5,497 nt of DNA from an uncultured Corynebacterium sp. (lineage in GTDB: Bacteria > Actinomycetota > Actinomycetes > Mycobacteriales > Mycobacteriaceae): NCBI RefSeq assembly GCF_946221105.1, contig NZ_CAMICL010000079.1:1-5497 (forward strand). The letters are read 5' to 3'. A model generated the notes under the pieces. That model made no database searches. It was given only the letters and a program-made list of their open reading frames with translations, and was not told where the DNA came from. Shown piece by piece: positions 1 through 5,472 of the stretch. The first letter of the stretch is position 1. Each line of letters starts with the position of its first letter. The position numbers and the translations under genes were made by a program.

Positions 1-50
1 ACAACCCATCACGATCTAACACCTAAACCCGTTCACAACCACTTGACACA

Positions 51-110
51 AAGCGTCGGGGTGCGCCGATGTCGATACCTGCAGGTCGCACCCAGGTGCC
101 TCGCCGACTT
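51..110. repeat. Nested dyad in the gene-free left end, possible 3' structure of the AbiEi-like gene
   Basis: Three inverted repeats are nested here. The outer pair is GTCGG (55-59) with CCGAC (104-108). The middle pair is GGTGCG (60-65) with CGCACC (87-92). The innermost is the perfect 10-bp palindrome ACCTGCAGGT (77-86). The structure begins a few bases beyond the stop codon of the minus-strand gene ending at 118, so it could form at the 3' end of that mRNA. No run of T follows on the minus strand, so it is not a classical intrinsic terminator. The rest of 1-117 shows no gene. A TTGACA at 43-48 has no good -10 partner. Confidence 0.3.
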
Positions 111-117
111 TTACAAA

Positions 118-1068
118 TCAGATGAAGCCGTCCCGCCGAAGCAGGTCCTCCGTCACCGCCGGGATTGAACGCAACGTGCCGGTGGCGAAGCGCAGCGGAC
201 GGATCTGCAACAGCTGGAGTTCGATGTTGATCTCGGCGTCCTTGACCCGCTGCTGCTTTGTCCAGTGGTGAATGCCGTCGTACATGAACCCATACCGGGG
301 CTCCAGAAGCGCGGCGTCCAGGGCGGTGACAAGCCTGTTTCCTCGGCGCACCGGCAGCTGCTCCCGGAAAGTGAGGCCGTGTTTGTCCGCGAGCCTCTTC
401 AGTATCAGGCGCATTTCTGTTTCTTTCGGGGAGTCTGCCAGGGCGCTTGAAGAGCTGATGACGGAGGCTAACCATCGGTCGTCGATAAGCTTGTGGCCTG
501 CAAGAATCAGCGACTCTGGAGAGATGGCAAGAAACCGTCGGGCGGCATCCACAATCTGCACGGCCCTGACAAAGACAGGGTCGTCCTCGACCGTTTCGAC
601 CTCCCACACAGCTTCACCGCGGCGGATCGCCTTCAGCGCCTGGATAGTCGCCAGCGCCGGTGTGGCCAGCTGCACCACCTCGCCGTTGAAGAACACCCGC
701 CAAACGTCTTGGGGTTTGGGGCTGCCGCGAACCATCCCTGGCTGCGTGCTGGTGCCCAGGACTTTTCGGCCGACCTTGGGGTTGATTAGAACGGTGTCGC
801 ACGTATCAACCAAGGTTGGAAGTCCATACAACGACAGTGCGCCGAAGCCGGAGAGCGTTGTCCCCGGGTGAGTAAGCGCGTGCGCGGCGGCGCGGCAGTT
901 CGCGGGCACGCGGTAGACCACCCGCCTGGGATGGGAAAGCGCTGCCGCTGTGGCAATCGGGCCCGGGATGAGCACTTCTGTTGGCACGGAAAAATGCTGG
1001 TTGACGGGGTGTGTAGGCGTCCCAGGCAGAGGATCCCGCATGATCGCGTGCCCAAATGTGATGTTCAT
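118..1068 (-). CDS. AbiEi-like N-terminal region fused to a Vsr-like/DUF559-like nuclease-fold C-terminus
   Basis: The protein has about 316 residues from the ATG at 1066-1068. The middle of the N-terminal half (about 58-145) reads like the AbiEi-type antitoxin/DNA-binding family of actinobacteria: an Ala-rich stretch, then GALSLYGLP (76-84), and later VQLATPALATIQALKAI (132-148). The C-terminal 100 residues match the layout of the DUF559/Vsr-like PD-(D/E)XK nuclease fold: E218, the strand with D251, YDG (263-265), H268, D277 and a final strand ending near R290. The usual sequence before the DG is IEYDG; here it is FMYDG, so Met262 replaces the common acidic residue and activity may be altered or lost. 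No AbiEii-type partner toxin is adjacent. The start is uncertain: in-frame ATGs at 1084-1086 and 1039-1041 also exist, none with a well-placed ribosome-binding site. The gene is divergent from the exported-protein gene. Family assignment is by pattern recall; the biological role is unknown. Confidence 0.75.
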   Translation of the reverse strand: MNITFGHAIMRDPLPGTPTHPVNQHFSVPTEVLIPGPIATAAALSHPRRVVYRVPANCRAAAHALTHPGTTLSGFGALSLYGLPTLVDTCDTVLINPKVGRKVLGTSTQPGMVRGSPKPQDVWRVFFNGEVVQLATPALATIQALKAIRRGEAVWEVETVEDDPVFVRAVQIVDAARRFLAISPESLILAGHKLIDDRWLASVISSSSALADSPKETEMRLILKRLADKHGLTFREQLPVRRGNRLVTALDAALLEPRYGFMYDGIHHWTKQQRVKDAEINIELQLLQIRPLRFATGTLRSIPAVTEDLLRRDGFI

Positions 1069-1143
1069 ACCGTTGTAAAGGCCCATACCTTTTGGACGGT
1101 GAAAACGGCGGTTTGGATCCCTGGATAGGGAAAGTTTTCGCCT

Positions 1144-1155
1144 GTTTTGCAAAAC
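1144..1155. promoter_or_regulatory. Perfect 12-bp palindrome, candidate operator, copy 1
   Basis: GTTTTGCAAAAC is a perfect palindrome lying between two divergent genes. It is about 76 bp upstream of the minus-strand AbiEi-like gene and about 122 bp upstream of the exported-protein gene. A near-copy lies at 1216-1226. On the minus strand it contains TTGCAA, which could act as a weak -35. Regulatory function is an inference from symmetry and place only. Confidence 0.3.
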
Positions 1156-1163
1156 TCGGCGAT

Positions 1164-1191
1164 TGCGTTGTCTCCGACCAGGGATTATGTA
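1164..1191 (+). promoter_or_regulatory. Weak candidate promoter for the exported-protein gene
   Basis: A TTGCGT-like -35 at 1163-1168 is followed 17 bp later by TATGTA at 1186-1191. The -10 lacks the final T that is normally conserved in actinobacterial promoters, so this is only a tentative site. If used, it would give a leader of roughly 80 bases before the ATG at 1277. I see no better -10 nearer to the gene. Confidence 0.15.
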
Positions 1192-1215
1192 CCTGGCCGC
1201 CCGGAGAACGGACGA

Positions 1216-1226
1216 GTTTTACAAAA
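1216..1226. promoter_or_regulatory. Near-copy of the palindrome (GTTTTACAAAA), candidate operator copy 2
   Basis: GTTTTACAAAA differs from the first 11 bases of the 1144-1155 palindrome at one position. The two sites start 72 bp apart, close to seven helical turns, in the shared upstream region of two divergent genes. Such spacing would allow one protein to bind both on the same helix face. No binding protein can be named from the sequence. Confidence 0.22.
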
Positions 1227-1276
1227 ATCCCCCGGTACAAGGCCCGCACAAACCCCCACCGCCTAACATGTTCCCC

Positions 1277-1693
1277 ATGAAGAAAACTGTCGCGGCGTTG
1301 GCGGCCGCCGCCCTGCTCGCCGCCCCCTCCCCTGCGTTTGCGCAGGACACCGCCATTTCCCAGCTGTCCTCGACGAGCTCGAAGGGGTCGTCCAAGCCGA
1401 ACTACCGCCCGGACTACGACAAGGACGTAAACCCGCCGGAGAAGCGCGCGCTGGAGGGGTCCTACACGGGCTCGGCGCCGATTTCGCTGGCTATTGCGTT
1501 TGCCGCGACGGCGGTTGCGGTGCAGCTCATCGTGGATTTCGTGCCGCAGGCGCGCGAGGCGGTGGACAACCTGGCGGAGCAGTTTAATCTGACGCACGTG
1601 CCGGGATCGTCGGAAGGCAACCGCCTGATTCCGGCGAAGGAGATCACGGCGTTCGTGCAGTCCTACGCGGACCAGTACCTGCCCCAGCGTTAG
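1277..1693 (+). CDS. Small exported protein with signal peptide and one transmembrane segment
   Basis: The protein has 138 residues. Residues 1-22 form a classical Sec signal peptide: MKK, then an Ala/Leu-rich core, then PAFA before Q23, with AFA fitting a signal peptidase I site. Residues 23-60 are polar and rich in Ser, Lys, Asp and Pro, so probably unstructured. A second hydrophobic stretch at about 67-88 (from SAPIS to VDFV) is long enough to span the membrane. A charged, probably helical tail of about 50 residues follows. The likely product is therefore a cell-envelope protein anchored by one helix, or a secreted protein with a hydrophobic hairpin. I do not recognise the family. The start was chosen because the signal peptide begins there; ATG at 1268-1270 would add three residues. 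No Shine-Dalgarno is visible before either, which lowers certainty of the exact start. A terminator follows 111 bases after the stop. Confidence 0.75.
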   Translation: MKKTVAALAAAALLAAPSPAFAQDTAISQLSSTSSKGSSKPNYRPDYDKDVNPPEKRALEGSYTGSAPISLAIAFAATAVAVQLIVDFVPQAREAVDNLAEQFNLTHVPGSSEGNRLIPAKEITAFVQSYADQYLPQR

Positions 1694-1700
1694 CTCCGCC

Positions 1701-1713
1701 ACACAGCCTGTGT
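1701..1713. repeat. Short palindrome just after the exported-protein gene
   Basis: ACACAG and CTGTGT flank a single C, giving a 13-bp symmetrical element eight bases after the stop codon. As RNA it could form only a weak five-pair hairpin with a three-base loop and has no T tract. The real terminator is more likely the one at 1805-1834. Confidence 0.2.
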
Positions 1714-1804
1714 TACGGTTGTGCCCGTTGTGGTTGCAGTGAACCCACGAGAGCCATGTGACTGACGTGGCAATAGAGGTGCTGCGGTGGAAGAGCTGCA
1801 ACCG

Positions 1805-1834
1805 AAAACGGCCGGTCCCGCACCGGCCGTTTTT
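1805..1834 (+). terminator. Strong intrinsic terminator
   Basis: AAAACGGCCGGT (1805-1816) and ACCGGCCGTTTT (1822-1833) are perfect 12-bp inverted arms around the loop CCCGC. A run of five T (1830-1834) closes the structure. The arms also begin with four A, so it could work on the minus strand as well. It ends transcripts of the exported-protein gene or of an unannotated RNA from 1694-1804, and it isolates the next gene, whose ATG is only 18 bases downstream. Confidence 0.85.
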
Positions 1835-1839
1835 CCCGT

Positions 1840-1845
1840 TAAACT
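1840..1845 (+). promoter_or_regulatory. -10 box of a leaderless promoter for the DUF6918-like gene
   Basis: TAAACT fits the actinobacterial -10 consensus TAnnnT and ends seven bases before the ATG at 1853. Transcription would begin at or within one base of the start codon, giving an mRNA without a leader, as is common in Corynebacterium and Mycobacterium. No Shine-Dalgarno could fit in the gap, and the terminator directly upstream means that the gene needs its own promoter. A -35 would fall in the terminator's loop and shows no consensus. Confidence 0.6.
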
Positions 1846-1852
1846 GACGGGC

Positions 1853-2287
1853 ATGACTGATCTTTCCCAGCTGCTCGATGCAGCCAAGCGCCCCCAGGTC
1901 GTCCAGGAGATCACCTCTCTCGTCGACGACACCATCGCCCGCCAGTCCGGCCTCACCGGCATGGCCCTGAAGTCCGCCGTCGCCGCAGGTAAGAAGGCCG
2001 ACGCGGACGCCATTTCCAAGGGCGTGAACAAGTTCCTCCCGCAGATCGTGGACGAGCTGAACCCGCACTGGGCCGCCTACAAGGACAGCGGCGAACAGGA
2101 CTTCGGCCGGTTCTTGGCGGGCCGTGAGGATGACGTCGTCAAGGCAATGCTCGATGCTGGCGACAAGCAGGCGGATTCCATGCCCGGCGCCATCAAGAAG
2201 GTGTACTCCACGCTGCGCGGCAAGGCCGCGAAGATTGTGGGCCCGTCGTTGCCCCAGCTCGGCGAGATCGTGGAGCGTTTTGCTTAA
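1853..2287 (+). CDS. Conserved actinobacterial protein of unknown function, DUF6918-like
   Basis: The protein has 144 residues, is soluble, and is predicted to be mostly helical, with no signal peptide or membrane segment. Conserved-looking blocks are SGLTGMALKSAVAAGKK (32-48), FLPQIVDELNPHWAAY (61-76), FGRFLAGREDDVVKAML (84-100) and AIKKVYSTLR (113-122). From memory these match a small family found across mycobacteria and corynebacteria, which I believe is catalogued as DUF6918; the number should be verified. No biochemical function is known to me. The ATG at 1853 was chosen over an in-frame GTG at 1787 because the upstream start would translate through the terminator hairpin, and because a leaderless -10 sits exactly before 1853. 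The gene converges on gyrB with a 67-base gap. Confidence 0.85.
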   Translation: MTDLSQLLDAAKRPQVVQEITSLVDDTIARQSGLTGMALKSAVAAGKKADADAISKGVNKFLPQIVDELNPHWAAYKDSGEQDFGRFLAGREDDVVKAMLDAGDKQADSMPGAIKKVYSTLRGKAAKIVGPSLPQLGEIVERFA

Positions 2288-2303
2288 CGACGTCTAAAGT
2301 CAC

Positions 2304-2337
2304 CAACGCCCCAGCGAAACCATTCGCCGGGGCGTTG
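2304..2337. terminator. Stem-loop between convergent genes, probable bidirectional terminator
   Basis: CAACGCCCC (2304-2312) pairs with GGGGCGTTG (2329-2337). After one A-C mismatch the stem continues with GCGAA (2314-2318) and TTCGC (2323-2327) around the loop ACCA. It lies between the stop of the DUF6918-like gene (2287) and the stop of gyrB (2355), so it can serve both. Only a short T-rich run (2343-2346) follows on the plus strand and none on the minus strand, so termination may be imperfect or factor-aided. Confidence 0.6.
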
Positions 2338-2354
2338 TCAGATTTTACGAGCGC

Positions 2355-4454
2355 TTACACGTCCAGGAAGCGCACGTCCTTGGCCTTGCGGGTGATGAAG
2401 CTGCGGCGGGCCGCGACGTCGTCGCCCATGAGGATGGAGAACAGCTCGTCGGCGCGCTGGGCGTCCTCGAGTTCCACGCGGCGCAGGATGCGGGTTTCCG
2501 GGTCCAGGGTGGTCTCCCACAGCTCCTTGGCGTTCATCTCGCCCAGGCCCTTGTAGCGCTGGATGCCGTCGTCGGTGTTGATCTTGCGGCCGGCCTCCAG
2601 GCCCTCCGCCAGCAGCTCGTCGCGCTCGCGGTCGGAGAAGGCGTAGCCCGGCTCGCCCTTGCCCCACTTCAGCTTGTACAGCGGCGGGTTGGCCAGGAAG
2701 ACGTGGCCGTTTTCCACCAGCTCCGGCATGAAGCGGAACAGCAGGGTCAGAAGCAGGGTGGCGATGTGCTGGCCGTCCACGTCGGCGTCGGCCATGAGCA
2801 CGATCTTGTGGTAGCGCAGCTTGGCGATGTCGAACTCGTCGTTGATGCCGGTGCCCAGCGCGGTGATGATGGCCTGGACCTCGGCGTTCTTGAGCACGCG
2901 GTCCATGCGGGCCTTCTCCACGTTCAGGATCTTGCCGCGCAGCGGCAGGATGGCCTGGTACATGGAGTCGCGGCCGCCCTTGGCGGAGCCGCCTGCAGAG
3001 TCGCCCTCCACGATGAACAGCTCGGACTTGGACGGGTCCTTGGAGCGGCAGTCCGCGAGCTTGCCGGGCAGGCCGCCCAGGTCGGTGGCGGACTTGCGGC
3101 GCACCAAGTCGCGGGCCTTGCGGGCCGCCTGACGGGCCTGGGAGGAAGACACCGCCTTGTTCACGATGACCTTGGCCTCGGCCGGGTTGGCGTCGAACCA
3201 ATCGGAGATGTTCTCGTTCACCGCGCGCTGGACAAAGCCCTTGACCTCGGTGTTGCCCAGCTTGGTCTTGGTCTGGCCCTCGAACTGCGGGTCGGCCACG
3301 CGCACGGAGACGACGGCGGCGAGGCCCTCGCGGCAGTCGTCGCCAGTGAGATTTGGCTCCTTGTCCTTGAGCAGCTTGTGGTCGCGCGCATAACGGTTCA
3401 TCAAGCTGGTCAGCGCGGCGCGGAAGCCCTCCTCGTGGGTGCCGCCCTCGTGGGTGTTAATCGTGTTGGCGAACGTGTGCACGGACTCCTTGAAGGAGCC
3501 GTTCCACTGCATCGCCACCTCGGCCTCCAGGCCGTCGCCCTTCTGGTCGAAGCCGATGATGGTCGGGTGGATGGCCGTCTTCGACTTGTTCAGGTGCTTG
3601 ACGTAGTCGACCAGGCCGTCCGGGTAGTAGAAGGTGACCTTCTTCTCGCGCTTCTTCTTCACGTCCGGCGCGACCTCGTCGCCCGGCTCCACCGTGTCGC
3701 CGTCGCCGTCCTGGTCCACCTCGGAGGCGTCGACGGTCTCGGTGGTGTCGTCGAACGAGTCGCCGTCGATAGCCGCTGCGGTGTCGCCCTCCTCGGCGAT
3801 CGCCTCGAGCTCGAGCTCCTCGTCCGTGACGCGCTGGTCCGTCAGCGTGATGGTCAGGCCCTTGTTCAGGAAGGCCATCTCCTGCAGGCGGCGCGAGATG
3901 GTGTCGTAGTTGAAATCGACGGTCTCGAAGATCTCCGCATCCGGCCAGAACCGGATGGTGGTGCCGGTGCCGCGGGCGTTGCCGCCCTCCTCCAGCTCCT
4001 CCGGCACTGCCATCTCAAACTTCTGGTACCAGTGCTTGCCGTCGCGCTTGATGTCCGCCTCGACGCGGGTGGATAGCGCGTTGACCACGGAAATACCCAC
4101 ACCGTGCAGGCCGCCGGAGACCGCGTAGGACTCCGAGTCGAACTTGCCGCCGGCGTGCAGCTGGGTCATGACCACCTGCACCGTCGGGGCGCCGGACGGG
4201 TGCATCTCCACCGGGATGCCGCGGCCATTGTCCACGACCTCGACGCCGCCGTCTTCAAGCAGGATGACGTCGACGCGGTCGGCGTAGCCCGCCATCGCCT
4301 CATCGACCGAGTTGTCCACGACCTCCCACACCAGGTGGTGCAGGCCGCGCACACCGGTGGAACCGATGTACATGCCTGGGCGCTTGCGCACCGCCTCGAG
4401 GCCTTCGAGGATGGTGATCGATGACGCGTCGTAATGGGGTTGCTGCTCTGCCAC
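2355..4454 (-). CDS. gyrB: DNA gyrase subunit B
   Basis: GyrB supplies the ATPase of the A2B2 gyrase that introduces negative supercoils into DNA. The protein is full length at 699 residues. The GHKL ATPase domain shows E44 and N48 (WEVVDNS), D75 in VVDNGRGIP (74-81), and the lid GGLHGVG (114-120). R137 and T165 correspond to coumarin-resistance positions of E. coli GyrB. The transducer carries QTK with Q394 and K396. The Toprim domain shows EGDSAGG (483-489), PLRGKILNVE (504-513) and DADVDG with D556, D558 and D560; QRYKGLGEM (632-640) closes the tail. Residues 210-272 are an acidic insert much longer than the E. coli linker. ParE is the alternative, but the DADVDGQHI and KGLGEM wording together with this layout favour GyrB. 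The start is GTG with GGAGGAG ten bases upstream. Its own promoter and leader lie in 4455-4527. recF and DUF721, often upstream in actinobacteria, are not directly upstream here. Confidence 0.97.
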   Translation of the reverse strand: MAEQQPHYDASSITILEGLEAVRKRPGMYIGSTGVRGLHHLVWEVVDNSVDEAMAGYADRVDVILLEDGGVEVVDNGRGIPVEMHPSGAPTVQVVMTQLHAGGKFDSESYAVSGGLHGVGISVVNALSTRVEADIKRDGKHWYQKFEMAVPEELEEGGNARGTGTTIRFWPDAEIFETVDFNYDTISRRLQEMAFLNKGLTITLTDQRVTDEELELEAIAEEGDTAAAIDGDSFDDTTETVDASEVDQDGDGDTVEPGDEVAPDVKKKREKKVTFYYPDGLVDYVKHLNKSKTAIHPTIIGFDQKGDGLEAEVAMQWNGSFKESVHTFANTINTHEGGTHEEGFRAALTSLMNRYARDHKLLKDKEPNLTGDDCREGLAAVVSVRVADPQFEGQTKTKLGNTEVKGFVQRAVNENISDWFDANPAEAKVIVNKAVSSSQARQAARKARDLVRRKSATDLGGLPGKLADCRSKDPSKSELFIVEGDSAGGSAKGGRDSMYQAILPLRGKILNVEKARMDRVLKNAEVQAIITALGTGINDEFDIAKLRYHKIVLMADADVDGQHIATLLLTLLFRFMPELVENGHVFLANPPLYKLKWGKGEPGYAFSDRERDELLAEGLEAGRKINTDDGIQRYKGLGEMNAKELWETTLDPETRILRRVELEDAQRADELFSILMGDDVAARRSFITRKAKDVRFLDV

Positions 4455-4464
4455 TTTCGGGAAG

Positions 4465-4471
4465 CTCCTCC
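4465..4471 (-). promoter_or_regulatory. Shine-Dalgarno of gyrB
   Basis: On the minus strand this reads GGAGGAG, a near-perfect complement of the 16S rRNA 3' end. It sits ten bases before the GTG at 4452-4454 and fixes that rare codon as the start. Confidence 0.85.
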
Positions 4472-4483
4472 ATGCGTGAATGT

Positions 4484-4507
4484 GGGCCGAATGTGTAATT
4501 CAGGCCC
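4484..4507 (-). promoter_or_regulatory. Hairpin in the gyrB mRNA leader
   Basis: GGGCC (4484-4488) plus GAAT (4489-4492) pairs with ATTC (4498-4501) plus GGCCC (4503-4507), with one bulged base and a five-base loop. This gives a nine-pair stem in the leader, between the predicted transcription start (about 4515) and the Shine-Dalgarno. No T run follows, so it is not a terminator. It may stabilise the mRNA or affect translation. The repeat GAATGTG also occurs twice here (4478-4484 and 4489-4495) with 11-bp spacing. Confidence 0.45.
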
Positions 4508-4521
4508 GTTGAACCTGTCCC

Positions 4522-4527
4522 ATATTA
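4522..4527 (-). promoter_or_regulatory. -10 box of the gyrB promoter
   Basis: The minus strand reads TAATAT, close to the TATAAT consensus and fitting TAnnnT. It predicts transcription from about 4515 and a leader of about 60 bases. No good -35 is seen 16-18 bp further upstream. A strong -10 with a weak -35 is seen in some supercoiling-sensitive gyrase promoters, but that behaviour is not shown by the sequence here. Confidence 0.6.
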
Positions 4528-4559
4528 CACGGTGAGGGGGCCATAACGGGGAGGCGTCC

Positions 4560-4577
4560 AACGCTCGAGAGGGCGTT
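4560..4577 (-). terminator. Weak stem-loop after the Abi-family gene
   Basis: AACGC (4560-4564) pairs with GCGTT (4573-4577), and one further pair is possible across a mismatch on the minus strand. It lies 30 bases after the Abi stop codon and before the gyrB promoter. No T tract follows, so Abi transcripts may well read on into gyrB. Confidence 0.2.
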
Positions 4578-4607
4578 TCACGCGCGTTTTTCGCTGTTTA
4601 GCCTGAT

Positions 4608-5438
4608 TCACAAAACCACTTCGCCTGCCAGAAATCGGTCGCGGTCACGAAAAGCGTGTTTGAAGCTGTTCCGGGTGCGGATTACGCCAGCGACGTCCTT
4701 GTCCACAAAACTTGCGAGTCGGACGATGTTTTCAAAGTCAGCAGTTAAATTTCGGCCGAGTAAATGTTCGTGGTGGGCGATGCGGTTTCGAAGTTTGGCA
4801 AGGCGATTGAGCTCCGATCGAAGCTGTGAGCGGCGTCCGTTATAGTGCGGAAACGCTGAGGACAGACATGGCTCCCACAAGGTTTGTTCGTAGTGCAGAT
4901 GGCCACGCCCGGGCCCAGAATCACCGTCATTCAGCAAGTTAACCCATGTGCCGAGAGTAGATTTCGCGACGAAAAAGTCTCCGCTGACCGATCTACCTCG
5001 ATTCTTTCGTCGGATCTCCGACAATTTTCGTGAAAACGCTCCGTAGTCTCTCTCCGTGAGCAGGACATATTTAGATTTCAATTTTGCGCCTTCTTCTGCG
5101 TTATCAATAAAAGAAGCGCCGTTTCGAACCAGCGGATGCCAACCCTCTTCCGATGTCACCTGGAAGTACTCGCAGAGGACGTCGTTCATGGAATTTCGAA
5201 CAAGAACCTCCACCAATGCGATCGACGGCCAGAGTGAGGCACTGACGTGAGCATCCCAGAAGTACAGACGCACACCAGCGATCTGAGCCCTCATCTCTAA
5301 CGGCAAGGACAGTTCCTCGGGAGCCAGACGGTCTACCGGAGCGACTCCGTCTTTACCCGGAGTAGTCGCGTATTCGTGGTACGTCGACAGGCGTGGCCTG
5401 GATGCAATGAGATCCATATCCAAGTCGTCGAACTGCAA
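4608..5438 (-). CDS. Abi-family (Abi_2-like) protein with HEPN-type RX4H motif
   Basis: The protein has 276 residues from a TTG at 5436-5438. It resembles Abi-like proteins of actinobacteria, a group related to lactococcal AbiD/AbiF that limits phage spread. The signs are PRLSTY (15-20), the helix LYFWDAHVSASLWPSIALVEVLVRN (58-82), FFVAKSTLGTWVNLL (155-169) and above all LAKLRNRIAHHEHLL (213-227). The last contains R217-x4-H222, the RX4-6H motif of HEPN ribonucleases, followed by H223 and E224. RNA cleavage is thus plausible but unproven. No signal peptide or membrane segment is seen. The start is uncertain: TTG is the first possible start after an in-frame stop, and ATG at 5415-5417 (residue 8) is the alternative; neither has a clear Shine-Dalgarno. 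Base composition is lower in GC than gyrB: 47% for 5041-5100 and 50% for 4741-4800, against 67% for 3001-3060. This fits horizontal acquisition. gyrB lies 153 bases downstream on the same strand. Confidence 0.82.
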   Translation of the reverse strand: MQFDDLDMDLIASRPRLSTYHEYATTPGKDGVAPVDRLAPEELSLPLEMRAQIAGVRLYFWDAHVSASLWPSIALVEVLVRNSMNDVLCEYFQVTSEEGWHPLVRNGASFIDNAEEGAKLKSKYVLLTERDYGAFSRKLSEIRRKNRGRSVSGDFFVAKSTLGTWVNLLNDGDSGPGRGHLHYEQTLWEPCLSSAFPHYNGRRSQLRSELNRLAKLRNRIAHHEHLLGRNLTADFENIVRLASFVDKDVAGVIRTRNSFKHAFRDRDRFLAGEVVL

Positions 5439-5472
5439 TCTTCGGGTTAAGGGTCAAAAAGTGTGTCCGGAA

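Noticed and set aside
43..80. TTGACA as a -35 box at the left end
   Set aside because: No TAnnnT sequence lies at 16-18 bp spacing, and no plus-strand gene follows.
23..607. A 194-residue minus-strand frame overlapping the AbiEi-like gene
   Set aside because: Its Arg/Pro-rich translation has no domain sense, while the overlapping frame has clear family patterns.
1163..1276. An N-terminal extension of the exported protein from upstream starts
   Set aside because: The added 38 residues would bury a textbook signal peptide and have no recognisable character of their own.
806..2068. A 420-residue minus-strand open frame across the exported and DUF6918-like genes
   Set aside because: It crosses two better genes, the strong terminator and the divergent intergenic region, and its Arg/Gly/His-rich composition is typical of an out-of-frame reading.
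2703..4076. A 457-residue open frame on the plus strand opposite gyrB
   Set aside because: It is antisense to a certain gene, is very rich in Val, Leu, Gly and Ala as expected from GC-rich antisense frames, and has no recognisable domain.
4699..4707. TTGTCCACA, which fits the DnaA box consensus TTRTNCACA
   Set aside because: It is a single site inside the Abi coding sequence, explained by the codons for Val-Asp-Lys. There is no cluster or AT-rich stretch, so it does not indicate an origin, although gyrB is often near oriC.
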